Shown here one piece after another: positions 1 to 9,782 of a DNA stretch of 64,000 nt. The DNA is taken from positions 7,254,001 to 7,318,000 of the forward strand of contig JAULSU010000001.1 in NCBI GenBank assembly GCA_030512335.1, in the 5' to 3' direction. Under the pieces are notes generated by a model, which searched no databases, was not told the DNA's origin, and saw only the letters and a program-made list of their open reading frames with translations. A program made the translations under genes and the position numbers. This stretch comes from Immersiella caudata (lineage: Eukaryota > Ascomycota > Sordariomycetes > Sordariales > Lasiosphaeriaceae). Position 1 is the stretch's first letter. Each line of letters starts with the position of its first letter.

Positions 1-352
1 GACCATGCAGAAGAGGCCCAGTGAGATGAGAGCCGAGTCTCTTTTCCATGGTGCCCAGTTGAGAGGATCGTTGGCCGAGTCCTCCGGCTGCGGATCCAAT
101 ATGATCTTGCCGTCGCTGGTCATCTTTTTGGGGTCCGCTGGAGGTGCTGAGGTTTGAGCGATGCCGGTGGGAATGGACGAATGAGACGTCCTCGCCGGCG
201 CGTTACGCAGACCCAAGGGCTGATTGCGGTCGGGAGCCAGCAGCAGAACTGAACCTGTTTTCAAGTGTCAGGGCGCGTGAAGCTCTGCATCGTATGTCGC
301 GGATAAGCGCACCTGGAACCTCCACGGTCACTCTGTCGTTCAGAATGCCCAT
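1..352 (-). CDS. MFS transporter, N-terminal part (runs off the window)
   Basis: N-terminal cytoplasmic part of a fungal major facilitator superfamily transporter; the rest lies beyond base 1. The start ATG is at 352-350 and gives MGILNDRVTVEVPG, a common opening of fungal MFS drug/nutrient permeases. A 58-nt GT-AG intron at 255-312 (branch-like CTGAC) must be removed; without it the frame meets TGA. After splicing the frame runs on through a polar tail to DPQPEDSANDPLNWAPWKRD at about 120-40, the DPNDPLNW-type motif that precedes the first membrane helix in this family. The last visible residues (ALISLGLFCMV) begin that helix. Family is confident from the motif; substrate cannot be told. Upstream, 353-1812 is non-coding. 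Confidence 0.7.
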
Positions 353-1812
353 GTTCCACTTGTCCGGGCCAGTCTTCTCGGCGGTTTCTCGATTTTCTAT
401 CGAGGAACGTTGGAGTAAGGACCGCCATCTTGACTGCTTGACCGAATTCTCTATGTTCGGCGCCATCCAGAGGCTCTGCGCGGGGTTCGTCCGACAAGCT
501 TAAAAAGTTGAGATGAGAAGCAATATGGATTGGCTAATAAGGACGGTAATAGGACAAGAAAGCTCCGCGTGAACTTAGGCGTGTGCTAGGAAAGGAATCG
601 GAGGTAAATAAGGGATTTAGGTGCGTATCCAAGACTGACTATGCATGGTTTAAGAGGAAGATTGCGGAGTGTCCAACGGCGAAGGCCAAGCTGCGTGGGG
701 AGAGATGACGGGTTCGTGCAGATATGGCAAGCACGGATCGGCGATGTCTCAATTTGATCAGGAAATTGAATCCATCAAGTGCATCAGCAAACTGCGGGAC
801 TCGTTGCTTCCAAGATACAATGTCGCAGGAGGAACAACGGCTGGACTCTGGGCAACCGCGCTGAACGCGTCAAGTGACGGTTGGGGATGTGGCGGATGGT
901 CGCTAAAGAATGAGAAGAGCCCACTCTACCCCGTATTGACTTGCCAATGGAGCTAATGATACTCGGCACCTCCCCTCATGACAGCTATTCACGAGCTGCC
1001 AAGCAGGCTCAAGAGAATGTCGGTCAGGGAAAACTAAGGTTGTGGGCACCTGGGCGGCGTTGAAGCGAGGAGTTGTGTCATGTTCTTGGCGACGAGACTT
1101 GAGCACCAAAAGTCTAGCCACAATGGCGCGAAGATGGGGAGGGCAGTGAAGAAATGCAGGGGGCGGGATGCCTCAGAAGCCAAATAATCAAGTCTACTTC
1201 TTCCGTGATCACTCGCTCTGAAGAAGCAACATCGCCTCCTACTTTACCTGCCCAGGGCGTGTACAAGACAAGGCCCTCGTGTTTCCATTCTACGGTCTCC
1301 CATCCATCTTCTGTTCGCTTGCGGGAATGGAGATCGAGAGAGGCGAGAAGTCTAGGCCCCGCTGCTGGAGCCGCTGCTACATGCATTACTCGAGCGGGCC
1401 CGGGTGGTACCCCGTTCGTGGTGGGCAGTCATTCAGCATCTGACAACGGCAGGATGAAGGAGGACGGCACGGCGAGGGCGGTTTTGATCCACTGGCAAAG
1501 CTCAACACAGCTGAGGCCCTCACGAGACTTGAATCTGTGTGAGAGGGTGGGCTGAGGTGCCGATTTTGCCGGGCGCGACGTCGCCAAAAGACCCTGAGAA
1601 AATGCATGATGACGCAAATGGAACGATGTTGAAATTGTGGCTGGCAAGCTTCCCCGGACCCTCAGAAATGGCTTTTTCGACCAATCAGGATCGCAATAGC
1701 CTGCCAGGACAGCAATTGACGTCCCTGGAAGCGCGATCCTCTCGTGTCGCTTGCTGGTGTGACACTTGACCAGACACAATTGTCCGCTGTCGAAGAGCCG
1801 CAGAGCCTCAAC
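353..1812. other. intergenic region between the MFS gene and the thioredoxin gene
   Basis: About 1.46 kb shared upstream by two divergent genes (MFS on minus, thioredoxin on plus). Short open frames occur on both strands (for example 669-956 plus and 1114-1386 minus), but none shows a family motif, a plausible intron structure or a consistent codon pattern. I see no RNA gene or repeat. Confidence 0.5.
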
Positions 1813-2470
1813 ATGCTGGGCGTACGACCGACGCTATCGGGGCCTGTCCCACGGGTCGGGCTCCCTTTCGCCTGCAACCTCCAGCCATCGTTTGCGAGGT
1901 CCCACGCGTTCTTTTCGACGTCACGAAAATTATGTACAAAGAACCAGGTGTTCGCATCGTGAGTAGCCATGGACTACCTAGACGCGCGAATATGTATGAT
2001 GGCTAACAGTAGCTTTCTAACGTTTGCTCAGGGTACGGAACCTTGACCAGCTCCACAACTATCAGCTCATCTCGTCATCTGCGCGGACACCCCTTTTAAC
2101 ACTGTGGACAGCGTCGTGGTGCCCGACGTGTCGAGTGGTCTCGCCTCTCCTCCAAGAGCTTATCGAGTCAGGCGTCGCTGAAGCGGAAGGGGGTGTAGGG
2201 TATTGCACCGTGGAATACGATGCGCCGGACGTGATGGAGGCAGGGCTGGGTCTCACCTACATGATAAACTCAATTCCGACCTTGCTGAGTTTTGATGCTC
2301 AAGAACCGCAAGTCGAAACCAAGATCACCAACGGCAGGCAACTATCAGATCGGAAGTTTCTGGAGGAATGGATTCGAACAGAAGCCAGGAGGCATGGTGG
2401 GCGTGGAGGAGGTGGCAGCGGCGGAAGGCCCTTCAGCGTCTTCGGCGCTATATTTGGCAAGTCAAAATAA
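1813..2470 (+). CDS. mitochondrial thioredoxin-like protein
   Basis: Predicted 194-aa protein from two exons, 1813-1958 and 2032-2470, separated by a 73-nt GTGAGT...CAG intron. The thioredoxin fold is shown by the active site WCPTC at residues 78-82 and by the cis-proline loop SIPTLLSF; both redox cysteines are present. The first 40 or so residues are Arg/Ser rich without acid residues and end in a typical fungal matrix-cleavage motif (FFSTSRK), so import into mitochondria is inferred. The C-terminus has a Gly/Arg linker (GGRGGGGSGG) and a short hydrophobic tail. The start ATG at 1813 is the first in frame with this presequence. It probably reduces protein disulfides. It converges on the L-rhamnose mutarotase gene, with about 300 bp between the stops. 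Confidence 0.8.
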
Positions 2471-2772
2471 CACAACATCCCGGCAGCTTCCCGCGACGGC
2501 CCCACGCAAGATCAGCAAGGCCTCTTCAACCGTAAGGTGGTTCGGTAGCAAGACAATACTAAATCGCATGAGCAGCACGCAAATCACACCCACATCAGAG
2601 CCCCGCTCAGGCTGTCCCAGACGCGATGTGGGATCCCGGCGATCACTCTGAGCATCGGCCGAAGGTTTAGCACAGGTGGAGCTGTAGAGCTATGACTTTT
2701 CTTCTAGGAACCGCCGATACCGCAAGCCGCTACCTGGGAAACAGTCGAAGGAGGCCAGTAGGTTCGGTCTTC
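2471..2772. other. convergent 3' intergenic region
   Basis: About 300 bp between the stop codons of the thioredoxin gene (plus) and the mutarotase gene (minus). Nothing beyond presumed 3' UTRs and terminators can be recognised. Confidence 0.5.
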
Positions 2773-3315
2773 CTAGGGTGTATAAAATACCTCCTCCACC
2801 TCCTTCCACCATGAGGGTTGCCCAGACTCGCTGCTCTTAGCGCCCGGCACAAAGGATTCTTGAAAGGAGTCGGTCATTTTCCACCTGTTGTGGCAAGGTC
2901 AGCCGGCATTCGTGGATCGGAGTGGATGATACGGTCTCAACAGCACACGCCAAGACACGCTCAAAGTTTGGGCAGAACGTACCACTGCCGGACTTTAGGA
3001 TTCGCCCTCAACCTCTCCATATCCCCTTCGTAGTCGGATCCAACATATTTGAAGCTTGCGAACAAGATTCTGGTGCTGGGGTCGTGGAAGATGCTGTCTG
3101 TGGCACGGTGGTATCATAAGCTACCCAGTTTAGGCCACGTCTGCTGAACATGACATACAGTCGTGGATATTGCAGTCTTCAATCTGCTTCAACACCTCGG
3201 GCCAAACCTCTCTGTGCACCTCCTTGTATTTGTCGACGAACTCAAGCTTGAGCCTGATGATTTGCGCAACGCGGCGACCAGGGTTCCGAGAAGGAGGCGT
3301 CCACAACTGCGCCAT
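2773..3315 (-). CDS. L-rhamnose mutarotase (RhaM/YiiL family)
   Basis: Predicted 127-aa protein from three exons: 3315-3159, 3097-2983 and 2884-2773. The introns have GTATGT...CAG and GTACGT...CAG ends. The family interconverts the alpha and beta anomers of L-rhamnose so that downstream enzymes can use it. Diagnostic blocks are RVAQIIRLK near residue 15, the catalytic Tyr/His pair in KYKEVHREVWPEV, a DYSIFHDP strand across the first splice junction, FKYVGSDYEGDM in exon 2, and a closing WWKEVEEVFYT. The conserved tryptophans after PKVRQ are restored only by the second splice. Length is slightly above the roughly 104 aa of bacterial relatives because of a short N-terminal tail. The start ATG is at 3315; an upstream in-frame extension lacks an ATG. 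No other rhamnose gene is adjacent. Confidence 0.85.
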
Positions 3316-4370
3316 GGTGAAGACTTTGAAGTTGGCGGTCTCCAAATTCTCCCCAAATTTCGAACGCTCTGGATGCAGACCCGGAGACAAGGAGTTCCTG
3401 GGTCATCGGGTGATAGAAGCGGTCAGCATGTCCCCCGCCTGACCCATGCGGGGGTAGAAGCGGAGTTTGGATGAAGTGGCTCCAGTACTGACTGCCGCAC
3501 CTCTCTAGCTGCAAATCAGACGGCATTCTGTACTGTACACAGCATGGAAGCAAAGTGGGCGTAATGAGAATTGGTTAGACAGTACTGTTAGCCGTCTCCT
3601 CCCCGAGATATCTTGGCAATGTCGTGATACTGATGGAACCCAACGTCCGAACTTAAAAGCTACCGGGGCTCGCCGTTGAGGCTAGGGCATGAGTCCACTC
3701 CCAACAATACAATCATAAAGATGGGCGCTTTTAGAACATCCTAACTGCAGAGAACTGAAATAATTGCCCCTTGAGCGGGGCAACGGCTCGAGCTAACTTG
3801 GTGCACAGATTGGGGTCGGGCACTTCGGCTGTTGGGTCACCCCCAGGACAAAGATGCCCTGTTCTCCAACGATTTAGGCTCGAGCTGGCCTTGCATGCAT
3901 GATGCAAGGCCTGGCCTCGAACTCAGACATTGACTGGACTAATTTACCCGTTTGGCGATGATTGGATGAAGAGCTTAAGCTCAGCTCTGAAGCTCATCAG
4001 AGATGGGGACCTGGTCTCAGTACAAATGGGTGTCGTTTTGCTGTTCATGGTGCATGGATTGTTGCGTCTTTCGGATCCCGCGGGGTATCCTTTATGAGAC
4101 ATGCGTTCCATAATCGAAGCAGTGAAATCCAATGGCTCGCAAGTCCCGATGTCCACTTTCTGTGCAAAAGCCATACTGATCGTGTCCTTCAGAAACACCA
4201 GATACCTATCCTTCCACCGTAACCTGAATTCCGTTGCATGCGTGTGTCGCTCGTAAACATCGTACATGGGTATACCGCGAACCTTCTCCAGAGGTACCAC
4301 CCTCTGCAGGACCCTTAGGTCTGCTCCAGAGTGCAACCTCTCCCCGTCCCACATGAACCCCCGACCCCCT
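3316..4370. other. region upstream of the mutarotase, with a coding-like ORF at 3944-4354 (minus)
   Basis: No complete gene is recognised. The minus-strand open frame 4354-3944 (136 codons) looks coding over its first 90 or so codons (for example RWKDRYLVFLKDTISMAF). It lies immediately downstream of the Sos7 stop codon on the same strand, so it may be a C-terminal exon of that gene or a frame-shifted extension. A 46-nt GTATAG...TTCAG intron would join it in frame, but it would remove the apparent natural end of Sos7. The rest (3316-3943) shows nothing recognisable and probably holds the mutarotase promoter. Confidence 0.35.
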
Positions 4371-5402
4371 TCACGCCTGAATATCCAAGACCTGCGTCAA
4401 GACCTGCTCTTGCGCTCTATACCACCGCCCCCTAGCCTCGAGATCATCCTCCCCCTGTGAATCCTCCTTCCTCCGCTTCGCTTCCCGCGCAGCGGCGGCA
4501 CTATGCACCCTCTTGGCCTCGAGCTGCGTCAACTCCGCCTGCAGCCTCTCGCTCTCCTTCCGCTTACGCGGAGCCAGAGCCGCCAGCTGCTCCAGCTGCC
4601 GATCTAACCCGGCCGTTTCGGCCCCCCGCTTCTCAACCAGCGCCAGTGTCTTGGCCAGCGGCAGGTTCAGCTCTGGCTGCCCTGCACGCAGCTGGTCCTG
4701 CTGGTGGGCACGCAGCCGCGCGATGGCCGATTCGGCCGCAGCCACTCGCTCGGGGAGGTTCCGCAGGAGGGTAGTCTCGCGCTCGATTCGCTCGTGACGG
4801 GCGACGAGGTCGCGCGCGCGGGATTCGAGCGTCGCGGCGAGCTCGGCGACGCTGGTCTTGAGGGCCTTGAGGGCGGCTTTGGCTTCGGCGTTGGAGGCCT
4901 CGAGGTCGGCGTTTTCTTGGGGGGTAACGATGAGCGGCGGGTCGCCAACGATGGCGCGGATGAATTTCTCTTTGGTGACTTGCTCGACGTAGGAGAAGCG
5001 CAGCTTGGCGAAGAGCTCTTGGTAGTGGTCGAGGTCGGCTTCTAGGCTAGCGGGTGTGGGCGCGTCAAGGGCCGAATTGTTCGAAACGTCCGAGGTGCGA
5101 ACGCTGATGTTGGCAGCTTTGGCAGATTGAACGGCGCTTGATATGGGCTCGCTGAGTCGTAGGATGGTCATCTCATCATGGCTTGTAGAGGCAGACCGGA
5201 GGTCGCGAAGGACTTTGGCGACGCGCTGAGCGTCGCTGGGTTCGGCTTTGGCCGGTGATCGCGCCATCCCGGTGGTTCTTGTCTTTTGTTCAGTTCGTTT
5301 TGCACCGTCCATGTAGTCTAGTCTACAGCAATTTGGGGACGTGGATACGCTGTCTTGTTGGGAAATAGGGTGTCGCAACAGATCATTTTCGACGGCATCC
5401 AT
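4371..5402 (-). CDS. sos7: kinetochore protein Sos7
   Basis: Up to 343 aa in one exon. Sos7 (fission yeast; Kre28-like in budding yeast) is the coiled-coil partner of the Spc7/KNL1 scaffold in the outer kinetochore. Recognition rests on the conserved block LSEPISSAV, on TPASLEADLDHYQELFAKLRF, and on the adjoining VEQVTKEKFIRAIVGDPPL. These are followed by about 190 residues of almost unbroken Lys/Glu/Ala/Leu coiled coil. The furthest upstream ATG is at 5402, but the ATG at 5267 (MARSPAKAEPS) fits the usual family N-terminus better. The stop at 4371 follows a coil end (VLTQVLDIQA). A coding-like frame continues just downstream, so the C-terminus is uncertain. Orientation matches the MAT1-2-1 gene to its right. 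Confidence 0.8.
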   Translation of the reverse strand: MDAVENDLLRHPISQQDSVSTSPNCCRLDYMDGAKRTEQKTRTTGMARSPAKAEPSDAQRVAKVLRDLRSASTSHDEMTILRLSEPISSAVQSAKAANISVRTSDVSNNSALDAPTPASLEADLDHYQELFAKLRFSYVEQVTKEKFIRAIVGDPPLIVTPQENADLEASNAEAKAALKALKTSVAELAATLESRARDLVARHERIERETTLLRNLPERVAAAESAIARLRAHQQDQLRAGQPELNLPLAKTLALVEKRGAETAGLDRQLEQLAALAPRKRKESERLQAELTQLEAKRVHSAAAAREAKRRKEDSQGEDDLEARGRWYRAQEQVLTQVLDIQA

Positions 5403-5648
5403 TTGTTTACATCACCCCCAAATTCAGGGTACCCCGCGGTTCCTTAAATGAACCCTAACCCTTTTCCCTGCCGGACTTTAGTTCAGCCGACACAAAGGTT
5501 CCAAGACCAAAACTTGAGCCCTCAAAAGTTTTACCAGCAACTGTTTCTAAGCTGGGTCTGCAACCGTCATCGCCTCTCTCAGTTGATATTGGTTTAATGG
5601 GGAGTGCCTTCGACCCGCGCAGGGATCCCGGGATGCTGGGAGGGACCA
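5403..5648. promoter_or_regulatory. upstream region of Sos7
   Basis: Short non-coding stretch upstream of the Sos7 start and of the degraded coding-like sequence to its right. No specific site could be assigned. Confidence 0.3.
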
Positions 5649-6680
5649 ATGCCCTCACCACCGTTCCAGATTTCCACTTCTATTGCTCCCACCGAATATC
5701 ATCAGCTACAGGTCCGCGCCAATCTTTCGACTGTTCTGTCGATTGCTGCCCGCCTGTATGACTTACTATCAATTTGATGGAGGGGCTGAGCCGGTCAACC
5801 CATCAAGACCAGAGCCTTCCAACGTTTTCTTTTACTCACAGTACCTAGGTAACGTTTCCAAGCTCTCATCCCAGCAGGTACTTTTCCGAAACTCACGAAA
5901 GAGGCATGGGTTCATTCTCATATCAGGCTTGCTATTTCTACCATGTCCTCCTATTCACATATTTTTCCTCCAGGGGCCTCGGTTTGCCCGCCGTCAGCCT
6001 CTGATGTTCCTTCGATTTTGATGCTATCTCCACCCTCATCAACCCCAGATGGCAGTACCCCTACTTCAAGCTCCAGCTTATCTCCAATAGTGATGCTGAT
6101 ACAGGCATCAAACAGCCAACTTGCCTTCCCCCTTGCCTCTTCATCACAGTGTCCAAGTCCTACCAGCTTCTATCTGCCTTTTGAGATAGCTGTACCAAGC
6201 GAGCTGATGGCATTTCGAGCATTGTTCGCCATGGTATCTATCCCGAGGTTAGCTGCGCGCTGCGTTCTCGTTCCAAACATCTTGATCCTTGGCTTGCCCG
6301 ATCTCGTAGTCTCCAGCCTCAACATCAGGGACTGGTTCCCGCCCTCGCAGATGAGGATGCGTATATAGAGCAACTCGCTGAGAGCAGCCATACCTCGGTT
6401 CCTTGCCACCCAATTTGTGTTGGGGCTATCCCAAGGGTTCTCTCAGCAGCACATGCTGGTCTCGAACCTGGGAGGCCATCTCCAAGTCCTCTTCCTGGGC
6501 TGGGCGCTGGGCGAAGCACAAATTCATCACCGCCGCCGCCGCCGACAAGGTCTCGGGTATCTCGATACCGCGCAGCTTCTACGAGGACATGTCACTTCGA
6601 AGCCATGATGGTTCAGAAACCGTGATCATATTGCAGACTATCTACCTTTTTTTTGGGGGGGGGGGTTGTACTTTTCTTTG
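5649..6680 (+). pseudogene. coding-like but frame-broken sequence, family unknown
   Basis: Several pieces look protein-coding by codon pattern, but they lie in different frames and carry stops. From the ATG at 5649 a 42-codon frame (TEYHQLQVRANLSTVLSI and so on) ends in TGA at 5775. A second piece at about 6005-6400 includes ISTLINPRWQYPYFKLQL and, beyond an in-frame TGA near 6183, ADEDAYIEQLAES. A third piece near 6500-6610 reads AAADKVSGISIPRSFYEDM in another frame. No intron set I tried restores one frame throughout. I do not recognise the family; being next to the MAT gene it could be a remnant of an idiomorph gene or of a flanking gene. Alternatively it is a live gene whose introns I have missed. 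Confidence 0.35.
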
Positions 6681-7394
6681 TCGAGCAGAGTAACTTTGTA
6701 TCCGAGGTCCAGCCCAAACCGGAACCTATCATTATCATCATTCATGACTGTGAGCACGTTCTTTTCAATCGTCTGGCCTTCCATCAAGACCCCCATATCC
6801 AGCCTCCACACATCATGATACCCCTGAGTTCCGTCATCCTGCTATGTCCATGGACCTTTAGTCAAGTAGATCCCGGCGAGCCCCGCAGTCAATGGGGGTT
6901 CGAGGCGGTTGGTGAGGCCGGTGATATTGAGAAGAGCTTTGATAATTTGTCGAGAGAGTTTGCGCAAGCGCGCTGTAAAGATATTGATGCGATGCGAATC
7001 GGAACGGCGAGATGAGCGTCCGATCCGATGCCGTCATACCCGTTTCTTTGATAAGAAGAACGAATGTGTGGTAAACAGGGGTGCTTGCCAATCCCTCCCA
7101 CCCTGTATCGAAGTGGTGAATATCGAAGCGGTGAACCGCAAAAACCAGCCTCGCCCGCGAGCTGGGAAGCTTATGTCCAACGCTGTGAAACCTGAGGGCC
7201 ATTCCGAATCTGCGTAGCACGGAATGGCAGTTAACCAGCTGTTTCTCCCATGGCGCATGGGTCTCCGAAGCGAAGCGCGTTGCTAGGGAAGGCGGGGGTG
7301 GGGGTGGGGCGGTGGTGGGGCTTACCAATTGCCAATTTGACTGTCCCGAGTCCTGCAGGCGCCTTTAGCTGGTGGGAGCGGAGTCATCCTAGTC
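6681..7394. other. coding-like remnant and 3' flank of MAT1-2-1
   Basis: About 6700-7015 (plus) reads as an open frame with a good codon pattern, ending in NLSREFAQARCKDIDAMRIG and TGA at 7012. The complementary strand is also open (7328-6858), so the coding strand cannot be decided. No family is recognised. A G-rich low-complexity run lies at about 7288-7320. The MAT1-2-1 stop is at 7395 on the minus strand, so its 3' UTR must lie at the right end of this stretch. Confidence 0.3.
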
Positions 7395-8557
7395 TCAATG
7401 GCGCCCGAATGTGCCAGTCTCGTGCATCTCGATGTCTTGCATGATTACAGCTGGCCCAAACAAGAACTTTCTCAGCTCGCTGTCTTTCTGATGATGCTCA
7501 ACAGGTGTAGGAGGAGTGTTGGCACCATTGAACTCAAGTCTGGGAAGAACTTGACCGAAGACAGCAGCTTGGTCAACGGAGGGGACTGGGAAGTTCCAAG
7601 GGAGGGGGAGACCAGTCTCGGTGATATGCTCGCTCAAGGTCGTAGGTGTCCAGTCACCAACAGCCCCGGCTGTCGGCGACGACATTCCATGCTCTTGGTA
7701 GATGCCGGTGGAGTTATCGCTGGCGTTGGTGACGGCAGCAACAGTACCCGAGTAGGGTTGGGGAATAACATCCTCTTGCCCGTTGACGATGACCGAATCA
7801 GGAGCCAGTTGTCCATTCTCTTGTTTGACGGGAAGTTGACGTCTACGTCGCTGAATTTCGTCGGACCTGCGCGGCTGGTACTTATAGTGCGGCTGATCCT
7901 TGAGCAACGCCTTCTTGATCGCCATGGCTCGAAGATGGTACTTTTGACGAATTTCCTCAGATTCGCTCTTCCACATGCTGCCGGTCAAAATAGCTGTATT
8001 TAATTAGCATTTGAACGCGTTAAATAAGTAAAGTAAAACCTACAGATCTCGTTATTGTGTATCTCAGGGTACATCCTCTTAATCTCAGGATGCTGGTCCT
8101 TCCTGTATAATATGAAGGCATTCGGGGGGCGACGCGGTTGGCCGTCCATTCGTTTCCGAAGACCAGTGCCTTTCTTGGATACCAAGGAATGTTTCTTCAG
8201 GGGATCCCAGACAACACACCCGCTTGAAGTCGTACTAACGTTCTTCTGGAGGTGCTCTTTTATACCGAGCACATAGACGTCCATCTTCACCCCGTCCTGA
8301 AGCCACATGCACTCCTTGTTGTGAAATTTCCTAACAGTTTGTTAACCGGGATCTCAACGCAAACCAGGATGAGTGAGAACCTACCCGGCCTCGAATGCCA
8401 GGCCGTCAAGAACGGGCTTTGGCAGCTTCTGGTACATGGTGAAATCCATCGCGATGATTTTGCTGCTGTTCCAATGTCCGAGCTGAGCAGACAAGAAGCT
8501 CCAGCAGTCGCGAATCGTCTTCTTGATCCATTCAGGATCATAGACGATGGATGCCAT
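7395..8557 (-). CDS. MAT1-2-1: mating-type HMG-box transcription factor MAT1-2-1
   Basis: Complete 352-aa gene in three exons: 8557-8385, 8330-8044 and 7993-7395. Intron 1 is 54 nt (GTAGGT...TTAG). Intron 2 is 50 nt (GTAGGT...ACAG, branch TGCTAAT) and splits a serine codon inside the HMG box (NNEI-S), the position conserved in this family. The HMG box spans about residues 124-195: RRPPNAFILYRKD (helix 1), NNEISILTGSMWKSE (helix 2), then the helix 3 region with KYHLRAMAIKKALLKD and HYKYQPRR. The upstream family block MDVYVLGIKEHL is also present. The protein specifies the MAT1-2 mating identity and binds DNA in the nucleus. Exons 2, intron 2 and the first part of exon 3 lie inside the 457-bp inverted repeat; exon 1, the ATG and the promoter lie between the repeat arms. 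Confidence 0.95.
7904..8360 (+). repeat. inverted repeat A, left arm (457 bp, inside MAT1-2-1)
   Basis: Reverse complement of 12453-12909; I compared the two arms line by line and found no mismatch or gap. It covers the last 30 nt of MAT1-2-1 intron 1, exon 2, intron 2 and the first 90 nt of exon 3. Homology stops at the left between bases 7904 and 7903, inside the third helix of the HMG box. It stops at the right between 8360 and 8361, inside intron 1. Being in opposite orientation, the arms can support inversion of the 4092 bp between them. Confidence 0.97.
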
Positions 8558-9459
8558 TATTGCGATCGTGAGGTGAGCTTCGGCGGTCGAACGGTGAGGT
8601 ATACCGCGATTGGCTGGAACGACTTGGGGAATTTGCGGATGATAAAAACACCTGAGAATAGTTGTAGAGTTTGAAAATCGCTCGTCACTCGGCTGGTGAA
8701 GTTTGGTAAAGAAACTAGAAGGTGAGGAATTAGGTGGCGGGGTAGATGTTTGCGTAGACAGAGAATGGAGCTGCGCTTGGAATTTGTGGCTGCTGAAAAG
8801 GAAGGTAGGGAGATTTTCTTGCCCTCGCAGATTTTGCAACTTTTTGAAAAGCGTGGGCGATCGCAAAAATAATCCCTTCGAAAGTAAAATCAAAATTTCT
8901 TGGGGAGGGGATTTTCGAATGCGCGGAGGAAAAGAAGGCGCCAGTTTTGCAATCTCGATATGAATCAAACGGACAAGAAAAAGTGGGCCAAGTTCTTTGT
9001 TCTCGAAATCCCATTCCTCGGGCTGCCATGGACATTGCCTACAAGCTGCCTGACAACATTAACCATTGGGTCACTCTTGAAATTACAAGTATGACGGTCA
9101 ACGAAACAAGACAGCGCAGCCCGGTTGCTCCTGCAAGATCAGGGCAAGAAGCTGGCTGTACTAGTAGCTTACGGTAGGCACGGTATGCAACATCATCATG
9201 TCAGAGTAGAATTTGAAATCATATTTATTTTGATGGAATTTTTTCAAAAAGTGAGGATGGCGTGTGAACTAGGCGTGGCCATTTCGTGCACTGAGTCACG
9301 CAATGTAAGTTCATTGTCTAAGCAAGCTCAGACCTTCCTTTTTTTTTTGCTACCCCGGCCCTCCTAGTCTGTGCGCATGTACTGTGGGACCACCACCCTA
9401 ATGTTTCTCAAAAATAGCGAATGAGGCCAGAGTGTTGAAAAGCCCAGGTTAAGTTCCAA
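8558..9459. promoter_or_regulatory. upstream (promoter and 5' UTR) region of MAT1-2-1
   Basis: About 900 bp of single-copy sequence directly upstream of the MAT1-2-1 start on the minus strand, before the AT-rich repeat block begins. No TATA or regulator site can be assigned with confidence. It lies between the arms of repeat A, so any inversion would carry it, together with exon 1, to the alpha-box gene. Confidence 0.5.
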
Positions 9460-9782
9460 ACCTAATTATTGACATGATTCGATAATTATAAACTCCCTTA
9501 TTGTATAAATTAAATAAAAACCCTAATGACGATTGAATCCGACTATTTGAAATCCGAAGTCGGATTTTAATTTGGAGGATTATTCGCCGAGATGCAAGCG
9601 GAAAGGAAAGCAGGATTTTATGTGACGACCAGAAGGCCACCCTTTTTAGCAGGCCCAGACCAACATATCCTGCAGTCGTACAGCACAGAATTATATATCA
9701 ACACTATACTAACATTAAATTATTACTATAACTACTTAAAAATATAAGTAAGTATAATAAATACACCTAACATGTTACTTAC

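Noticed and set aside
203..352. Frameshifted MFS pseudogene
   Set aside because: The apparent frameshift and TGA disappear once a 58-nt GT-AG intron (255-312) is removed; the spliced frame gives the usual MFS N-terminus.
7398..8003. 201-codon plus-strand ORF
   Set aside because: Antisense shadow of MAT1-2-1 exon 3, which has clear HMG-box homology on the minus strand.
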